A DNA stretch of 64,000 bases from NCBI GenBank assembly GCA_003058495.1, contig QBVC01000012.1:62001-126000 (forward strand), given 5' to 3'. Both the position numbers and the translations under genes were made by a program. Source of the DNA: a gamma proteobacterium symbiont of Ctena orbiculata (GTDB lineage Bacteria > Pseudomonadota > Gammaproteobacteria > Chromatiales > Chromatiaceae). Of this stretch, positions 53,693 to 63,272 are shown piece by piece (the stretch's first letter is position 1; every line of letters begins with the position of its first letter). The notes under the pieces were generated by a model, which was not told the DNA's origin, ran no database searches, and saw nothing but the letters and a program-made list of their open reading frames with translations.

Positions 53693-54778
53693 ATGTCTAT
53701 GGATCTCTCACAACATATGAATCGGATAACCGGCGATGACGCCATCATCTGGCGGGAAGGCCGTCTCTACCTGCTGGATCAGCGCAGGCTGCCCGCCGAG
53801 GTGAATTTCCTCGAACTCAACAGCGCGGCCGAAACCGCCCGGGCGATCACCGACATGGTGGTGCGCGGGGCGCCGGCGATCGGCATCACCGCGGCCTACG
53901 GCGTGGTCCTTGCTGGGGCGAATGCGTTTCGCGCATCCGCAGCCCGGTGGCAGGCCGCCATCAGGGACGACATCGAACACCTGGGTCGATCCAGGCCGAC
54001 AGCGGTCAATCTCTTCTGGGCACTGAAGAGGATGGAGGCCCTGCTGGCGGAACTGCCCGCGGACAGGGATCCCAGCGATGCCCTGTTGCAGGAGGCGATT
54101 GCGATCCATCAGGCGGATATCCGGGCGAACCGGCATATGGGCGAGCTGGGCGCCTCCCTTATCGGGGCGGGGAGCGGCGTCATCACCCATTGCAACGCCG
54201 GGGCCCTGGCCACCGGCGGTTACGGCACCGCCCTGGGGGTGATCCGCTCGGCGCACAAGCGGGGGCTGATCCGGGAGGTCCTCGCCGACGAGACCCGTCC
54301 CTGGCTGCAGGGCGCCCGCCTCACCGCCTGGGAGCTGCTGCAGGATCAGATCCCGGTCACCCTGCTGGCGGATGGGGCCGCCGCCCATCGTATGGCCCAG
54401 GGAGGGATCGACTGGATCATCGTGGGATCGGACCGGATTGCGGCGAATGGAGACGTGGCGAACAAGATCGGCACCTACGGCCTGGCGGTGGCGGCGAAGC
54501 ATCATGGCGTCCAGGTGATGGTGGCGGCGCCGACCTCGACCATCGATATGGAGCTGGCCGGCGGCAGCGAGATTCCGATCGAAGTGAGGGGAGAGGAGGA
54601 GCTGCTCGGATGCGGGGGTCGGCAGGTCGCCGCGAAGGGTGCCGGGGTATGGAATCCGGTATTCGATGTCACGCCAAACGAATTGATCGACGCCATCGTC
54701 ACGGAAAGGGGTGTTGTGACCTCGCCAAATCGGAAAAAGATGGAAAATTTGATGGCGAATCGGCCTGAGAGCCCCTGA
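53693..54778 (+). CDS. mtnA: Methylthioribose-1-phosphate isomerase
   Basis: 361 residues. Isomerises methylthioribose 1-phosphate to methylthioribulose 1-phosphate in methionine salvage. Typical motifs are [16 protein letters not shown], the catalytic Cys in [16 protein letters not shown], and the catalytic Asp in [17 protein letters not shown]. It is divergent from mtaD by 82 bases. The later genes of the pathway (mtnB, mtnC, mtnD) are not in the window. Start ATG 53693 has TAAGAGAAG upstream. Confidence 0.95.
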   Translation: MSMDLSQHMNRITGDDAIIWREGRLYLLDQRRLPAEVNFLELNSAAETARAITDMVVRGAPAIGITAAYGVVLAGANAFRASAARWQAAIRDDIEHLGRSRPTAVNLFWALKRMEALLAELPADRDPSDALLQEAIAIHQADIRANRHMGELGASLIGAGSGVITHCNAGALATGGYGTALGVIRSAHKRGLIREVLADETRPWLQGARLTAWELLQDQIPVTLLADGAAAHRMAQGGIDWIIVGSDRIAANGDVANKIGTYGLAVAAKHHGVQVMVAAPTSTIDMELAGGSEIPIEVRGEEELLGCGGRQVAAKGAGVWNPVFDVTPNELIDAIVTERGVVTSPNRKKMENLMANRPESP

Positions 54779-54800
54779 AATTGCTTTTCAGGCGCTTTTT
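54774..54800 (+). terminator. Rho-independent terminator of mtnA
   Basis: CCTGAAA/TTTCAGG stem (54774-54780, 54786-54792) followed by a run of five T. It starts within the mtnA stop codon region. Confidence 0.75.
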
Positions 54801-54824
54801 ATACAGCACTGTGTCAGGGGGCTA

Positions 54825-54833
54825 TGGTACAAT
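54825..54833 (+). promoter_or_regulatory. Extended -10 promoter for gyrA
   Basis: TGGTACAAT gives an extended -10 (TGn plus TACAAT), about 60 bases before the gyrA start. No strong -35 is seen at the usual distance, as is common for extended -10 promoters. Confidence 0.5.
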
Positions 54834-54892
54834 ACTCCTTTTCTGACGCCCCGCAGTGATGGCGGGGGCGGCTGCGGAAGACCAGGAGCCCA

Positions 54893-57469
54893 ATGACCGA
54901 ATTCGCCAAAGAAGTTCTCCCTGTCAATCTCGAAGACGAGATGCGGCAATCCTACCTGGACTACGCCATGAGCGTCATCGTGGGACGGGCCCTGCCGGAT
55001 GTCCGCGACGGACTCAAGCCTGTCCACCGCCGCGTCCTCTACGCGATGAACGAGCTGGGCAACGACTGGAACAAGCCCTACAAGAAATCGGCGCGCATCG
55101 TGGGTGATGTGATCGGTAAGTACCATCCCCATGGCGATACCGCCGTCTACGATACCATCGTGCGCATGGCCCAGCCCTTCTCCATGCGCTACATGCTGGT
55201 CGACGGCCAGGGCAACTTCGGCTCGGTGGACGGGGACTCCCCCGCGGCGATGCGTTACACCGAGGTGCGCATGGCGCGCATCGCCCATACCCTGCTCGAC
55301 GATCTCGACAAGGAGACGGTCGACTTCATCGCCAACTACGATGAGACCGAGCGCGAACCCGCGGTACTCCCGGCGCGCATCCCCAACCTCCTGGTCAACG
55401 GCTCCGCCGGCATCGCCGTGGGTATGGCGACCAACGTGCCGCCGCACAACCTCAACGAGGTGGTCAACGCCTGCGTCGCGCTGATCGATGAGCCCTCCAT
55501 CGGCATCGATCAGTTGATGGCCCATCTGCCAGGCCCCGATTTTCCCACCGCGGGCCTGATCAACGGCGCCAGCGGCATCAACGAGGCCTACCACACCGGG
55601 CGCGGCAGGATCTACATGCGTGCGCGCAGCGAGATCGAGACCGACGAGAGCAGCGGCAAGCAGACCATCATCGTCAACGAGCTCCCCTATCAGGTCAACA
55701 AGGCCAGGCTGATCGAGAAGATCGCCGAGCTGGTGAAGGATAAGCGCATCGAGGGCATCACCGAGCTGCGCGACGAGTCGGACAAGGACGGGATGCGCAT
55801 CGTCATCGAACTGCGCCGCGGTGAAGTGGCGGAGGTGGTGCTCAACAACCTCTACCAGCAGACCGCCATGCAGAGCGTCTTCGGCATCAACATGGTGGCC
55901 CTGGTGGATGGCCGCCCGCGCCTGCTCAACCTCAAGCAGCTGCTGGAGTTCTTTATCCGCCACCGCCGCGAGGTGGTGACCCGGCGCACCCTCTATGAAC
56001 TGCGCAAGGCGAGGGACAGGGCCCATGTGCTGGAAGGCCTGGCGGTGGCGCTGGCCAACATCGATGAAGTGATCCAGTTGATCAAGCAGGCTGCCAATTC
56101 GGCTGAAGCTAAAAAGGGTCTGCTGGAACGGGTCTGGCAGTCTGGTGTAGTGGAGAAAATGCTGGAGCGCGCAGGTGCATCGAGCACCCGTCCCGAAGAG
56201 CTAACCGATGAATTCGGTCTGACACCTGAAGGTTACCGTCTAACCGAGGTTCAGGCCCAAGAGATATTGAATATGCGCCTGCACCGCCTGACCGGTTTGG
56301 AGCAGGACAAGATCATTAAGGAATACGAGGAGCTGCTGGAAGCAATAGCAGACTTGCTCGATATTCTCGGCAGTCCCGACCGCCTGATGCAGGTGATCCG
56401 TGACGAGTTGGAGGAGATACGGGAGCAGTATGGGGATGAGCGCCGCACCGAGATCATCGAGAACCGCCTCGACCTCACCCTGGAGGATCTGATCACCGAG
56501 GAGGATGTGGTGGTGACCCTCTCCCATGCGGGTTATGCCAAGGCGCAGCCGATCACCACCTACCAGGCCCAGCGGCGGGGCGGCAAGGGCAAGATCGCAA
56601 CCGCCACCAAGGATGAGGATTTCGTCGACAAGCTCTTCATCGCCAGCACCCACGACACCATCCTCTGTTTCTCCAACATGGGCAAGGTCTACTGGCTCAA
56701 GGTCTACGAGCTGCCCCAGGCCGGGCGCAACGCCCGCGGCAAGCCGATCGTCAACCTGCTGCCGCTGGACGGGGAGGAGCAGATCAACGCCATCCTACCG
56801 GTCCGGGAATATGATGCCGATCGCTATGTCTTCATGGCGACCAGCTCCGGCACGGTGAAGAAGACCTCGCTGGAGGCCTTCTCCCGGCCCCGGGCCAACG
56901 GCATCATCGCGGTCGACCTGCGCGACGGCGACAAACTGGTCGGCGTCGCCGTCACCGACGGCGAACAGGACATCCTGCTCTTCAGCAGCAGCGGCAAGGC
57001 GGTCCGTTTCCCGGAAGCGAAAGTCAGGGCGATGGGACGCACCGCCTGCGGAGTTCGCGGTATCCGCATGGATGAGAAGCATCGGCTTGTCTCCCTCATC
57101 GTCGCCCAGGAAGGCGACATATTGACCGTCACCGGGAACGGCTACGGCAAGCGTACCCCCATCGATGAGTATCCGGTGCATGGACGCGGCGGGCAGGGCG
57201 TGATCTCCATCCAGACCTCGGAGCGCAACGGCTCGGTGGTCGGCGCCGTGCAGGTGGTCGAAGAGGATGAGGTGATGATGATCTCCGACGGCGGCACCCT
57301 GGTGCGCAACCGGGTCAGCGAGATCTCGCAGATGGGGCGCAATACCCAGGGCGTGATCATGATCCGTCTCAACGAGGACGAGCGGCTGATCGGCCTGGAG
57401 CGGATCGAGAATCTCGACGCCGATTCCGATGAGAACGGGGAAGCGGACCAGGACAGCGCAAGTGACTGA
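54893..57469 (+). CDS. gyrA: DNA gyrase subunit A
   Basis: 858 residues. Cuts and rejoins DNA in negative supercoiling with GyrB. The N-terminal part shows [25 protein letters not shown] and the active Tyr122 in [11 protein letters not shown]. The quinolone region has T83 (Ser83 in E. coli) and D87 in [11 protein letters not shown]. The C-terminal beta-propeller shows the GyrA box QRRGGKG. The protein ends with an acidic tail ([19 protein letters not shown]). Confidence 0.98.
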   Translation: MTEFAKEVLPVNLEDEMRQSYLDYAMSVIVGRALPDVRDGLKPVHRRVLYAMNELGNDWNKPYKKSARIVGDVIGKYHPHGDTAVYDTIVRMAQPFSMRYMLVDGQGNFGSVDGDSPAAMRYTEVRMARIAHTLLDDLDKETVDFIANYDETEREPAVLPARIPNLLVNGSAGIAVGMATNVPPHNLNEVVNACVALIDEPSIGIDQLMAHLPGPDFPTAGLINGASGINEAYHTGRGRIYMRARSEIETDESSGKQTIIVNELPYQVNKARLIEKIAELVKDKRIEGITELRDESDKDGMRIVIELRRGEVAEVVLNNLYQQTAMQSVFGINMVALVDGRPRLLNLKQLLEFFIRHRREVVTRRTLYELRKARDRAHVLEGLAVALANIDEVIQLIKQAANSAEAKKGLLERVWQSGVVEKMLERAGASSTRPEELTDEFGLTPEGYRLTEVQAQEILNMRLHRLTGLEQDKIIKEYEELLEAIADLLDILGSPDRLMQVIRDELEEIREQYGDERRTEIIENRLDLTLEDLITEEDVVVTLSHAGYAKAQPITTYQAQRRGGKGKIATATKDEDFVDKLFIASTHDTILCFSNMGKVYWLKVYELPQAGRNARGKPIVNLLPLDGEEQINAILPVREYDADRYVFMATSSGTVKKTSLEAFSRPRANGIIAVDLRDGDKLVGVAVTDGEQDILLFSSSGKAVRFPEAKVRAMGRTACGVRGIRMDEKHRLVSLIVAQEGDILTVTGNGYGKRTPIDEYPVHGRGGQGVISIQTSERNGSVVGAVQVVEEDEVMMISDGGTLVRNRVSEISQMGRNTQGVIMIRLNEDERLIGLERIENLDADSDENGEADQDSASD

Positions 57470-57631
57470 CCCTGCGATCGCTGCCGGCGTGAGCCTCAAG
57501 CCATTTCCCGGCTCGAATGAGGCGGATTGATCGAATCGATCCGATGCTTGCCCGGTCGCTGTTCACCCTGGATCTGTCTACAGCATGTTTATTGATTAGA
57601 TTTCCTTCACCACCTATTTGAGAGGCTATAG

Positions 57632-58714
57632 ATGTCACGAGTCTTTAACTTCAGTGCCGGTCCTGCAATGTTACCGGAAGAGGTTCTGCAACAGGCCAGG
57701 GAAGAGATGCTGGATTGGCACGGCAGCGGGATGTCCGTCATGGAGATGAGCCACCGGGGCAAGGAGTTCATGTCCATCGCTGAAGAGGCGGAAGCGGATC
57801 TGCGCGGATTGTTGCAGATACCCGCGAACTATAAAGTGATGTTCCTCCAGGGTGGTGCATCGAGCCAGTTTGCCATGGTGCCGATGAACCTGACCCGGGA
57901 CAATGCGAAGGTCGACTATATCAATACCGGCTCCTGGTCGAAAAAGGCGATTGCGGAGGCCAAGCGCTTTGCCGAGGTCAATCTGGCAGCAACCACCGAG
58001 GATGCCAAGTTCACCACCACGCCGGCGCAGTCCGATCTCAAGCTCGATCCGGCAGCCGCCTATGTTCACTACACGCCCAATGAGACCATTCAGGGGGTGG
58101 AGTTCCCCTATGTGCCGGAGACCGGCGGTGTGCCGCTGGTCGCCGATTTCTCCTCGACCATCCTTTCGCGCCCGATCGATGTGAATAAATACGGGATCAT
58201 CTATGCCGGTGCGCAAAAGAACATCGGGCCTGCCGGTCTGACCCTTGCCATCGTGCGCGAGGATCTGATCGGAAACGCCGTCGACAATACCCCGGTGATG
58301 TTCCAGTACACGACTCACAGCGACAATGGTTCGATGTACAACACACCGCCGACCTACGGCTGGTACCTGGCGGGACTGGTGTTTAAATGGCTCCAGGAGA
58401 AGGGTGGTCTGAGTGGCATGGCGGCGATCAATCAGCGCAAGGCGGACGCCCTCTACAATACCATCGACAATTCCGATTTCTACGCCAATCCGGTATCGAC
58501 CGAGAGCCGTTCCTGGATGAACGTGCCCTTCACCCTGGCCGACGCCTCGCTGGATGGAAAGTTCATCGAGGAGGCGAGCGCGGCGGGGCTGAAGACCCTC
58601 AAGGGCCACCGCTCGGTGGGGGGCATGCGCGCCAGCATCTATAACGCCATGCCTGAAGCGGGGGTCAAGGCGCTAATCGATTTCATGGTTGAGTTTGAAC
58701 GGGTCAATGGATAA
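57632..58714 (+). CDS. serC: Phosphoserine aminotransferase
   Basis: 360 residues. PLP enzyme that converts phosphohydroxypyruvate to phosphoserine, and also acts in pyridoxine synthesis. It has [41 protein letters not shown], and the PLP Lys in [18 protein letters not shown] precedes the ATG. The next gene, serA, starts 5 bases after its stop. Confidence 0.97.
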   Translation: MSRVFNFSAGPAMLPEEVLQQAREEMLDWHGSGMSVMEMSHRGKEFMSIAEEAEADLRGLLQIPANYKVMFLQGGASSQFAMVPMNLTRDNAKVDYINTGSWSKKAIAEAKRFAEVNLAATTEDAKFTTTPAQSDLKLDPAAAYVHYTPNETIQGVEFPYVPETGGVPLVADFSSTILSRPIDVNKYGIIYAGAQKNIGPAGLTLAIVREDLIGNAVDNTPVMFQYTTHSDNGSMYNTPPTYGWYLAGLVFKWLQEKGGLSGMAAINQRKADALYNTIDNSDFYANPVSTESRSWMNVPFTLADASLDGKFIEEASAAGLKTLKGHRSVGGMRASIYNAMPEAGVKALIDFMVEFERVNG

Positions 58715-58719
58715 GTAAC

Positions 58720-59895
58720 ATGTACAAGATTCTTACCTTAAACAATATCTCTGTGGCGGGCCTTGATCGTCTGCCCCGGGATCACTATGAAGTGGCCTCG
58801 GAAATCACCCACCCGGATGCGATCCTGCTGCGTTCCCACAAGATGCATGGCATGACGATCCCAGAAACGGTGAAGGCGATCGGTCGGGCCGGTGCCGGTG
58901 TCAACAATATTCCGGTGGCCGAGATGACCGAAAAGGGGATCCCCGTCTTCAATGCCCCGGGGGCCAATGCCAATGCGGTGAAGGAGCTGGTACTCGCCGG
59001 TGCGCTGCTGGCGGCGCGAAACCTGGGGCAGGCCTGGCGCTTTGCCACCGAGCTGACGGGGGATGACGGAACCATCAACAAGCAGGTCGAGTCCGGAAAG
59101 AAGAATTTTGTCGGCTTCGAGCTGCCGGGGCGCACCATGGGCGTCATCGGCCTCGGCGCCATCGGCGTCAAGGTTGCCAATGCCTGTCGGGCCCTGGGCA
59201 TGAACGTGATCGGCTACGATCCCACGATTACGGTCCAGAGCGCATGGAAACTCGCTTCCGAGGTGGAGCAGGCATTGAGTGTGGACGACCTGCTCTCCAA
59301 GTCGGACTTCGTCTCGTTTCACGTGCCGCTGACGGATGCCACCGCCAATATGATCAATGCGGATCGGCTGAACCTGATGAAGCCCGGATCGGTGCTGCTC
59401 AATTTCGCCCGCAACGGCATCATCGACGACCAGGCCACGGTGGACGCCCTGGACAGCGGTCAACTCTATGCCTACGTGTGCGATTTCCCCAGTAATCTGC
59501 TCAAGGGCCACCCCAGGGTGATTACCCTGCCTCACCTGGGAGCCTCCACCAAGGAGGCGGAAGACAACTGTGCGATCATGGTGGCGGAGCAGGTTCGCGA
59601 CTACCTGGAGAACGGCAATATAACCAATTCAGTCAATTTCCCCGACATCAATCTGCCGAGGAACGGCGGGTATCGCATCGCCGTGGTAAACAACAATGTA
59701 CCCAACATGGTGGGGCAGATCTCCACCGATCTGGCGAACGAGGGATTGAACATCCTCGACATGCTCAACAAGTCCCGTGACAACATTGCGGTAACGCTGC
59801 TCGACGTGGACAGGCAACCCTCGAGAGAGTTATTGCAGACCCTCGCTTCCATCGATGGTGTATTATCGGTACGCTCCCTCACAGGAAATAGTTAG
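58720..59895 (+). CDS. serA: D-3-phosphoglycerate dehydrogenase
   Basis: 391 residues. Catalyses the first step of serine synthesis, giving the substrate for SerC. Features are the NAD-binding VIGLGAIGVKVANACRALGM, the catalytic FARNGIIDD, and TLPHLGASTKEAEDNCA; the C-terminal part is an ACT domain (IAVVNNNVPNMVGQIS). In P. aeruginosa no serA sits between serC and pheA, so this is a difference within an otherwise matching block. serB is not present here. Confidence 0.93.
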   Translation: MYKILTLNNISVAGLDRLPRDHYEVASEITHPDAILLRSHKMHGMTIPETVKAIGRAGAGVNNIPVAEMTEKGIPVFNAPGANANAVKELVLAGALLAARNLGQAWRFATELTGDDGTINKQVESGKKNFVGFELPGRTMGVIGLGAIGVKVANACRALGMNVIGYDPTITVQSAWKLASEVEQALSVDDLLSKSDFVSFHVPLTDATANMINADRLNLMKPGSVLLNFARNGIIDDQATVDALDSGQLYAYVCDFPSNLLKGHPRVITLPHLGASTKEAEDNCAIMVAEQVRDYLENGNITNSVNFPDINLPRNGGYRIAVVNNNVPNMVGQISTDLANEGLNILDMLNKSRDNIAVTLLDVDRQPSRELLQTLASIDGVLSVRSLTGNS

Positions 59896-59927
59896 GACTA
59901 GGCGTCAACTGGCCACTGGATCAATCG

Positions 59928-61013
59928 ATGAACGACGATGCGAAACTGAATGCCATGCGTGACCGGATCGACGAGATCGACCTGCAGCTGCAGCAGCTGA
60001 TCAGTGAGCGCGCGGAAGCGGCCCAGGAGGTTGCGCGCATCAAGCTGGAACAGGATCCGCAGACGGCGTTCTATCGTCCGGAGCGCGAGGCCGAGGTGTT
60101 GCGGCGTGTCAAGTCGCGTAATCCGGGGCCCCTGGAAGATGAGGAGATGGCTAGACTGTTCCGCGAGATCATGTCGGCCTGCCTGGCCCTGGAACAGCCC
60201 CTGAGCATCGCCTTTCTCGGCCCGGACGGCACCTACACCCAGGAGGCCGTGCTCAAACACTTCGGTCATTCGGTACGCACCATGGCCATGGGATCGATCC
60301 CGGATACCTTCCGCGAGGTCGAGGCCGGGGCCTGTCACTACGGCGTGGTGCCGGTGGAGAATTCGACGGAAGGCGTGATTACCCACACCCTGGATACCTT
60401 CGTCACCTCGCCGCTGCGAATCTGCGGCGAGGTCTCGCTGCCGATCAATCATCAGCTGCTCAGCAGTGCGCAGAGCACCGCGCAGATCAAGCGGGTCTAC
60501 TCCCATGCCCAATCCCTGGCCCAGTGCCGGGGGTGGCTCGATCAGCACCTGCCCCATGCGGAGCGGGTCGCGGTGGGCAGCAATGCGGAGGCCGCCAGGC
60601 TCGCCACCGAGACGGCCGATACCGCGGCCATTGCGGGGGAGGCTGCCGCTGAGATCTACCGGCTCAAGCTGCTGGCATCGAACATCGAGGATGAACCCGG
60701 CAACACGACCCGGTTTCTGGTGATCGGCAAACAGGATGCGCCGGCCAGCGGCGATGACAAGACCAGCATCATGTTCTCCACCCATAACAAGGCGGGGGGC
60801 CTGCATGCCATGTTGTCGCCGTTCGCCGAACACGGCATCAGCATGACGCGCATCGAGTCCCGGCCCTCCCGGCGGGGGCGCTGGGACTATCTCTTTTTCA
60901 TCGATGTGGAGGGGCATAGAAGTGATGACAATCTCGCCATGGCCCTGCACGAAATCGAACAGGCGGCCACCCAGTTCAAGGTTCTCGGCTCCTATCCGCA
61001 GGCAACCATATAG
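59928..61013 (+). CDS. pheA: Chorismate mutase / prephenate dehydratase (P-protein)
   Basis: 361 residues in three parts: AroQ chorismate mutase (RDRIDEIDLQLQQLISERAE), prephenate dehydratase (IAFLGPDGTYTQEA, PVENSTEGVITHTLD, and GNTTRFLVI), and a C-terminal ACT domain with the phenylalanine-binding ESRPSRRGRWDYLFFID. It converts chorismate to phenylpyruvate and is usually feedback-inhibited by phenylalanine. It is in the order serA-pheA-hisC-tyrA-aroA. Confidence 0.97.
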   Translation: MNDDAKLNAMRDRIDEIDLQLQQLISERAEAAQEVARIKLEQDPQTAFYRPEREAEVLRRVKSRNPGPLEDEEMARLFREIMSACLALEQPLSIAFLGPDGTYTQEAVLKHFGHSVRTMAMGSIPDTFREVEAGACHYGVVPVENSTEGVITHTLDTFVTSPLRICGEVSLPINHQLLSSAQSTAQIKRVYSHAQSLAQCRGWLDQHLPHAERVAVGSNAEAARLATETADTAAIAGEAAAEIYRLKLLASNIEDEPGNTTRFLVIGKQDAPASGDDKTSIMFSTHNKAGGLHAMLSPFAEHGISMTRIESRPSRRGRWDYLFFIDVEGHRSDDNLAMALHEIEQAATQFKVLGSYPQATI

Positions 61014-61052
61014 CGGCAGGATTCACGCTCCACATTGCCATGGTTGAGTACT

Positions 61053-62177
61053 ATGAGAGGTCAGACAAATCCATATCTTGAGCTTGCGGCGCCGGGAATC
61101 GGGGCCCTGAACCCCTATCTCCCCGGCAAGCCGATATCCGAGCTGGAGCGTGAGCTGGGTATCAGCCACTCGATAAAACTGGCATCCAATGAAAATCCGC
61201 TGGGCGTCAGCGATAAGGTCATCGAGGCGATAGCCAACTGCAGCCCCGAGTTGTCGCGCTACCCCGACGGCGGCGCCTTCCAGCTGCGTCAGCGGCTCGC
61301 CGAGAAGCATGGCGTCGATCCCGGCTGCATCACCCTCGGCAACGGTTCCAATGATGTCTTGGATATGGTCGCCCGGGTGTTTCTTTCACCCGGCGTGGAA
61401 TCCCTGTTCTCGCAATACGCCTTTGCCGTCTATCCCATCAGCAGCCAGGCCGCGGGGGCGAAGCTGGTGATCGCGCCCGCCAGGGAGTACGGCCACGACC
61501 TCGATCGCATGCTGCAGCTGGTTACCCCAAGGACCAGGGTGATCTGGATTGCCAATCCCAACAACCCGACGGGAACCTGGCTCGCGCGGGATGAGCTGCT
61601 CGACTTCCTGACCCAGCTGCCGGATCATCTCATCCTGGTGCTGGACGAGGCCTATATCGAATATGTTCAGCAGAGCGACTATCCCGACGGCACCGCCTGG
61701 CTGTCGCGATTTCCCAACCTGATCGTGACCCGCACCTTTTCCAAGGCCTACGGACTCGCATCGCTGCGCGTCGGCTATGGGATATCCAATCCCGACCTTG
61801 CCGATCTGTTGAACCGGGTTCGGCAGCCGTTCAACGTCAACACGCCGGCACAGTCGGCGGCGCTGGCGGCGCTGCAGGATCAGGCCTTCATCCAACGTTC
61901 GATTGCCCTCAACAACAGGGGTATGCAACAGTACCGGCAAGGCTTCGAGAGGTTGGGGCTTGAAGCCATCCCCTCTGTGGCGAATTTCGTCACTGTGGAT
62001 TTTGCCGAGGAGGCTTCCAGGATCGATCGGGCGCTATTGAGCGAGGGCTGTATTACCCGCCCGATTGCAAACTACGGACTGCCCAACCACTTGCGAATTT
62101 CAATCGGTCTGGAAGAGGAAAACGATCGCCTCCTGGCGACACTGGCGAAGGTGCTTAAACCTAGATTCCGCAGTTGA
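61053..62177 (+). CDS. hisC: Histidinol-phosphate / aromatic aminotransferase
   Basis: 374 residues. PLP aminotransferase class II with SIKLASNENPLG, GNGSNDVLD, NPNNPTGTW, the Asp-Ala-Tyr in VLDEAYIEY, and the PLP Lys in TRTFSKAYGLASLRVGYG. Its place between pheA and tyrA suggests that it mainly transaminates aromatic keto acids (hisC2 type), while histidinol phosphate may also be used. Start ATG 61053 is preferred to the upstream TTG. Confidence 0.93.
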   Translation: MRGQTNPYLELAAPGIGALNPYLPGKPISELERELGISHSIKLASNENPLGVSDKVIEAIANCSPELSRYPDGGAFQLRQRLAEKHGVDPGCITLGNGSNDVLDMVARVFLSPGVESLFSQYAFAVYPISSQAAGAKLVIAPAREYGHDLDRMLQLVTPRTRVIWIANPNNPTGTWLARDELLDFLTQLPDHLILVLDEAYIEYVQQSDYPDGTAWLSRFPNLIVTRTFSKAYGLASLRVGYGISNPDLADLLNRVRQPFNVNTPAQSAALAALQDQAFIQRSIALNNRGMQQYRQGFERLGLEAIPSVANFVTVDFAEEASRIDRALLSEGCITRPIANYGLPNHLRISIGLEEENDRLLATLAKVLKPRFRS

Positions 62178-62402
62178 CCGCTCCATTCTGCTACTAAGTT
62201 GAGGAATGATATGAAAAAATGTTCGATAGAGGGTATCACCCGCTGGGTGAGTCACGCTACAGGGCGAATTGCACGCTTGTGGCGGCGCATGGCAGCGTTG
62301 CAACTCCTTGCAATAACAGGCTATTGCGCGTCGTTGCGCCTTGCCCTGCACCCCCACAAGCGCACACTTCACCCTGTTCAACTGCGGATTCTAGGGTAAA
62401 CG
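62178..62402. repeat. Long hairpin-rich intergenic sequence
   Basis: Arms 62271-62285 (GCACGCTTGTGG...) and 62351-62365 are imperfect inverted copies (12 of 15). Inside is GCAATA-acaggc-TATTGC. Overall it could fold into a hairpin of about 95 bases. A 63-codon open frame from 62211 (MKKCSIEG...) is not convincing as a gene. It looks like a dispersed element within the aromatic operon. Confidence 0.5.
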
Positions 62403-63272
62403 GTGATTGAAAAGCTTGCGATTATCGGCGTCGGCCTGATCGGGGGCTCCGTTGCCCTGGCCCTGAAGGAAGAGGGGCTGGTCAGGGAGGTGGTTGGCTG
62501 CGGTCGGGGCAAGGCCAATTTGGCCAAAGCCCGGACTCTGGGTGTGATCGACCACTACACCCATGACGTGGCCGCTGCGGTCCAAGGCGCCGATATGGTC
62601 CTGCTCTCGGTGCCATTGGGGGCGATGCGCGACACCCTCGAGGCGATGCGCGGCCAGCTTGCGGCCGATGCCGTGGTAACCGATGCCGGCAGTGTCAAAG
62701 GCAGCGTGGTGAATGATGTACGGGCGGTGTTTGGCGAAATGCCCGGGTTTTTTGTCCCTGGCCACCCCATTGCGGGTACCGAGCGCAGCGGCGCCGCGGC
62801 GGCCTTTGCCGAGTTGTATCGCAATCGCAGGGTCATTCTCACGCCGCTGCCGGAGACGGACCGGCAAGCCCTGCAGCGGGTTGAAAAGCTGTGGCGGCAG
62901 TGCGGGGCGGAAGTGGTGGAGATGACGGTTGAACACCATGACGAGGTTTTGGCCGCCACCAGCCACCTGCCGCATATGCTGGCTTTCACCCTGGTCGACA
63001 GCCTGGCGCGGATGAAAGAGAACGATGAAATCTTCAGCTTCGCCGCCGGAGGCTTCAGGGACTTTACCCGGATTGCATCGAGCAACCCGGTCATGTGGCG
63101 CGACATCTGTATCGCCAATCAACGATCCCTGAACGAGATGCTGACCCGCTTCGCCGATGAGCTGCATGAGCTGGCGGCGCTGCTGCAGCAGGGCGATGAG
63201 AAGGGATTGCTGGAGATATTCGAGCGTGCGAAACAGGCGCGCGACAGATTTGTGGATGGTGTGGATCGTTGA
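62403..63272 (+). CDS. tyrA: Prephenate dehydrogenase
   Basis: 289 residues from a GTG start. NAD-binding IIGVGLIGGSVALALKEEG, then DAGSVKGSVV, the substrate stretch GHPIAGTERSG, and SHLPHMLAFTLVD. It makes 4-hydroxyphenylpyruvate (or works on arogenate). In Pseudomonas it is fused with aroA; here the two are separate and adjacent, with no gap. No chorismate mutase or ACT domain is attached. Confidence 0.95.
   Translation: MIEKLAIIGVGLIGGSVALALKEEGLVREVVGCGRGKANLAKARTLGVIDHYTHDVAAAVQGADMVLLSVPLGAMRDTLEAMRGQLAADAVVTDAGSVKGSVVNDVRAVFGEMPGFFVPGHPIAGTERSGAAAAFAELYRNRRVILTPLPETDRQALQRVEKLWRQCGAEVVEMTVEHHDEVLAATSHLPHMLAFTLVDSLARMKENDEIFSFAAGGFRDFTRIASSNPVMWRDICIANQRSLNEMLTRFADELHELAALLQQGDEKGLLEIFERAKQARDRFVDGVDR

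Noticed and set aside
54893-57469. Quinolone-resistance mutation at GyrA T83
   Set aside because: Thr at this position is natural in many bacteria, so it is not evidence of selected resistance.
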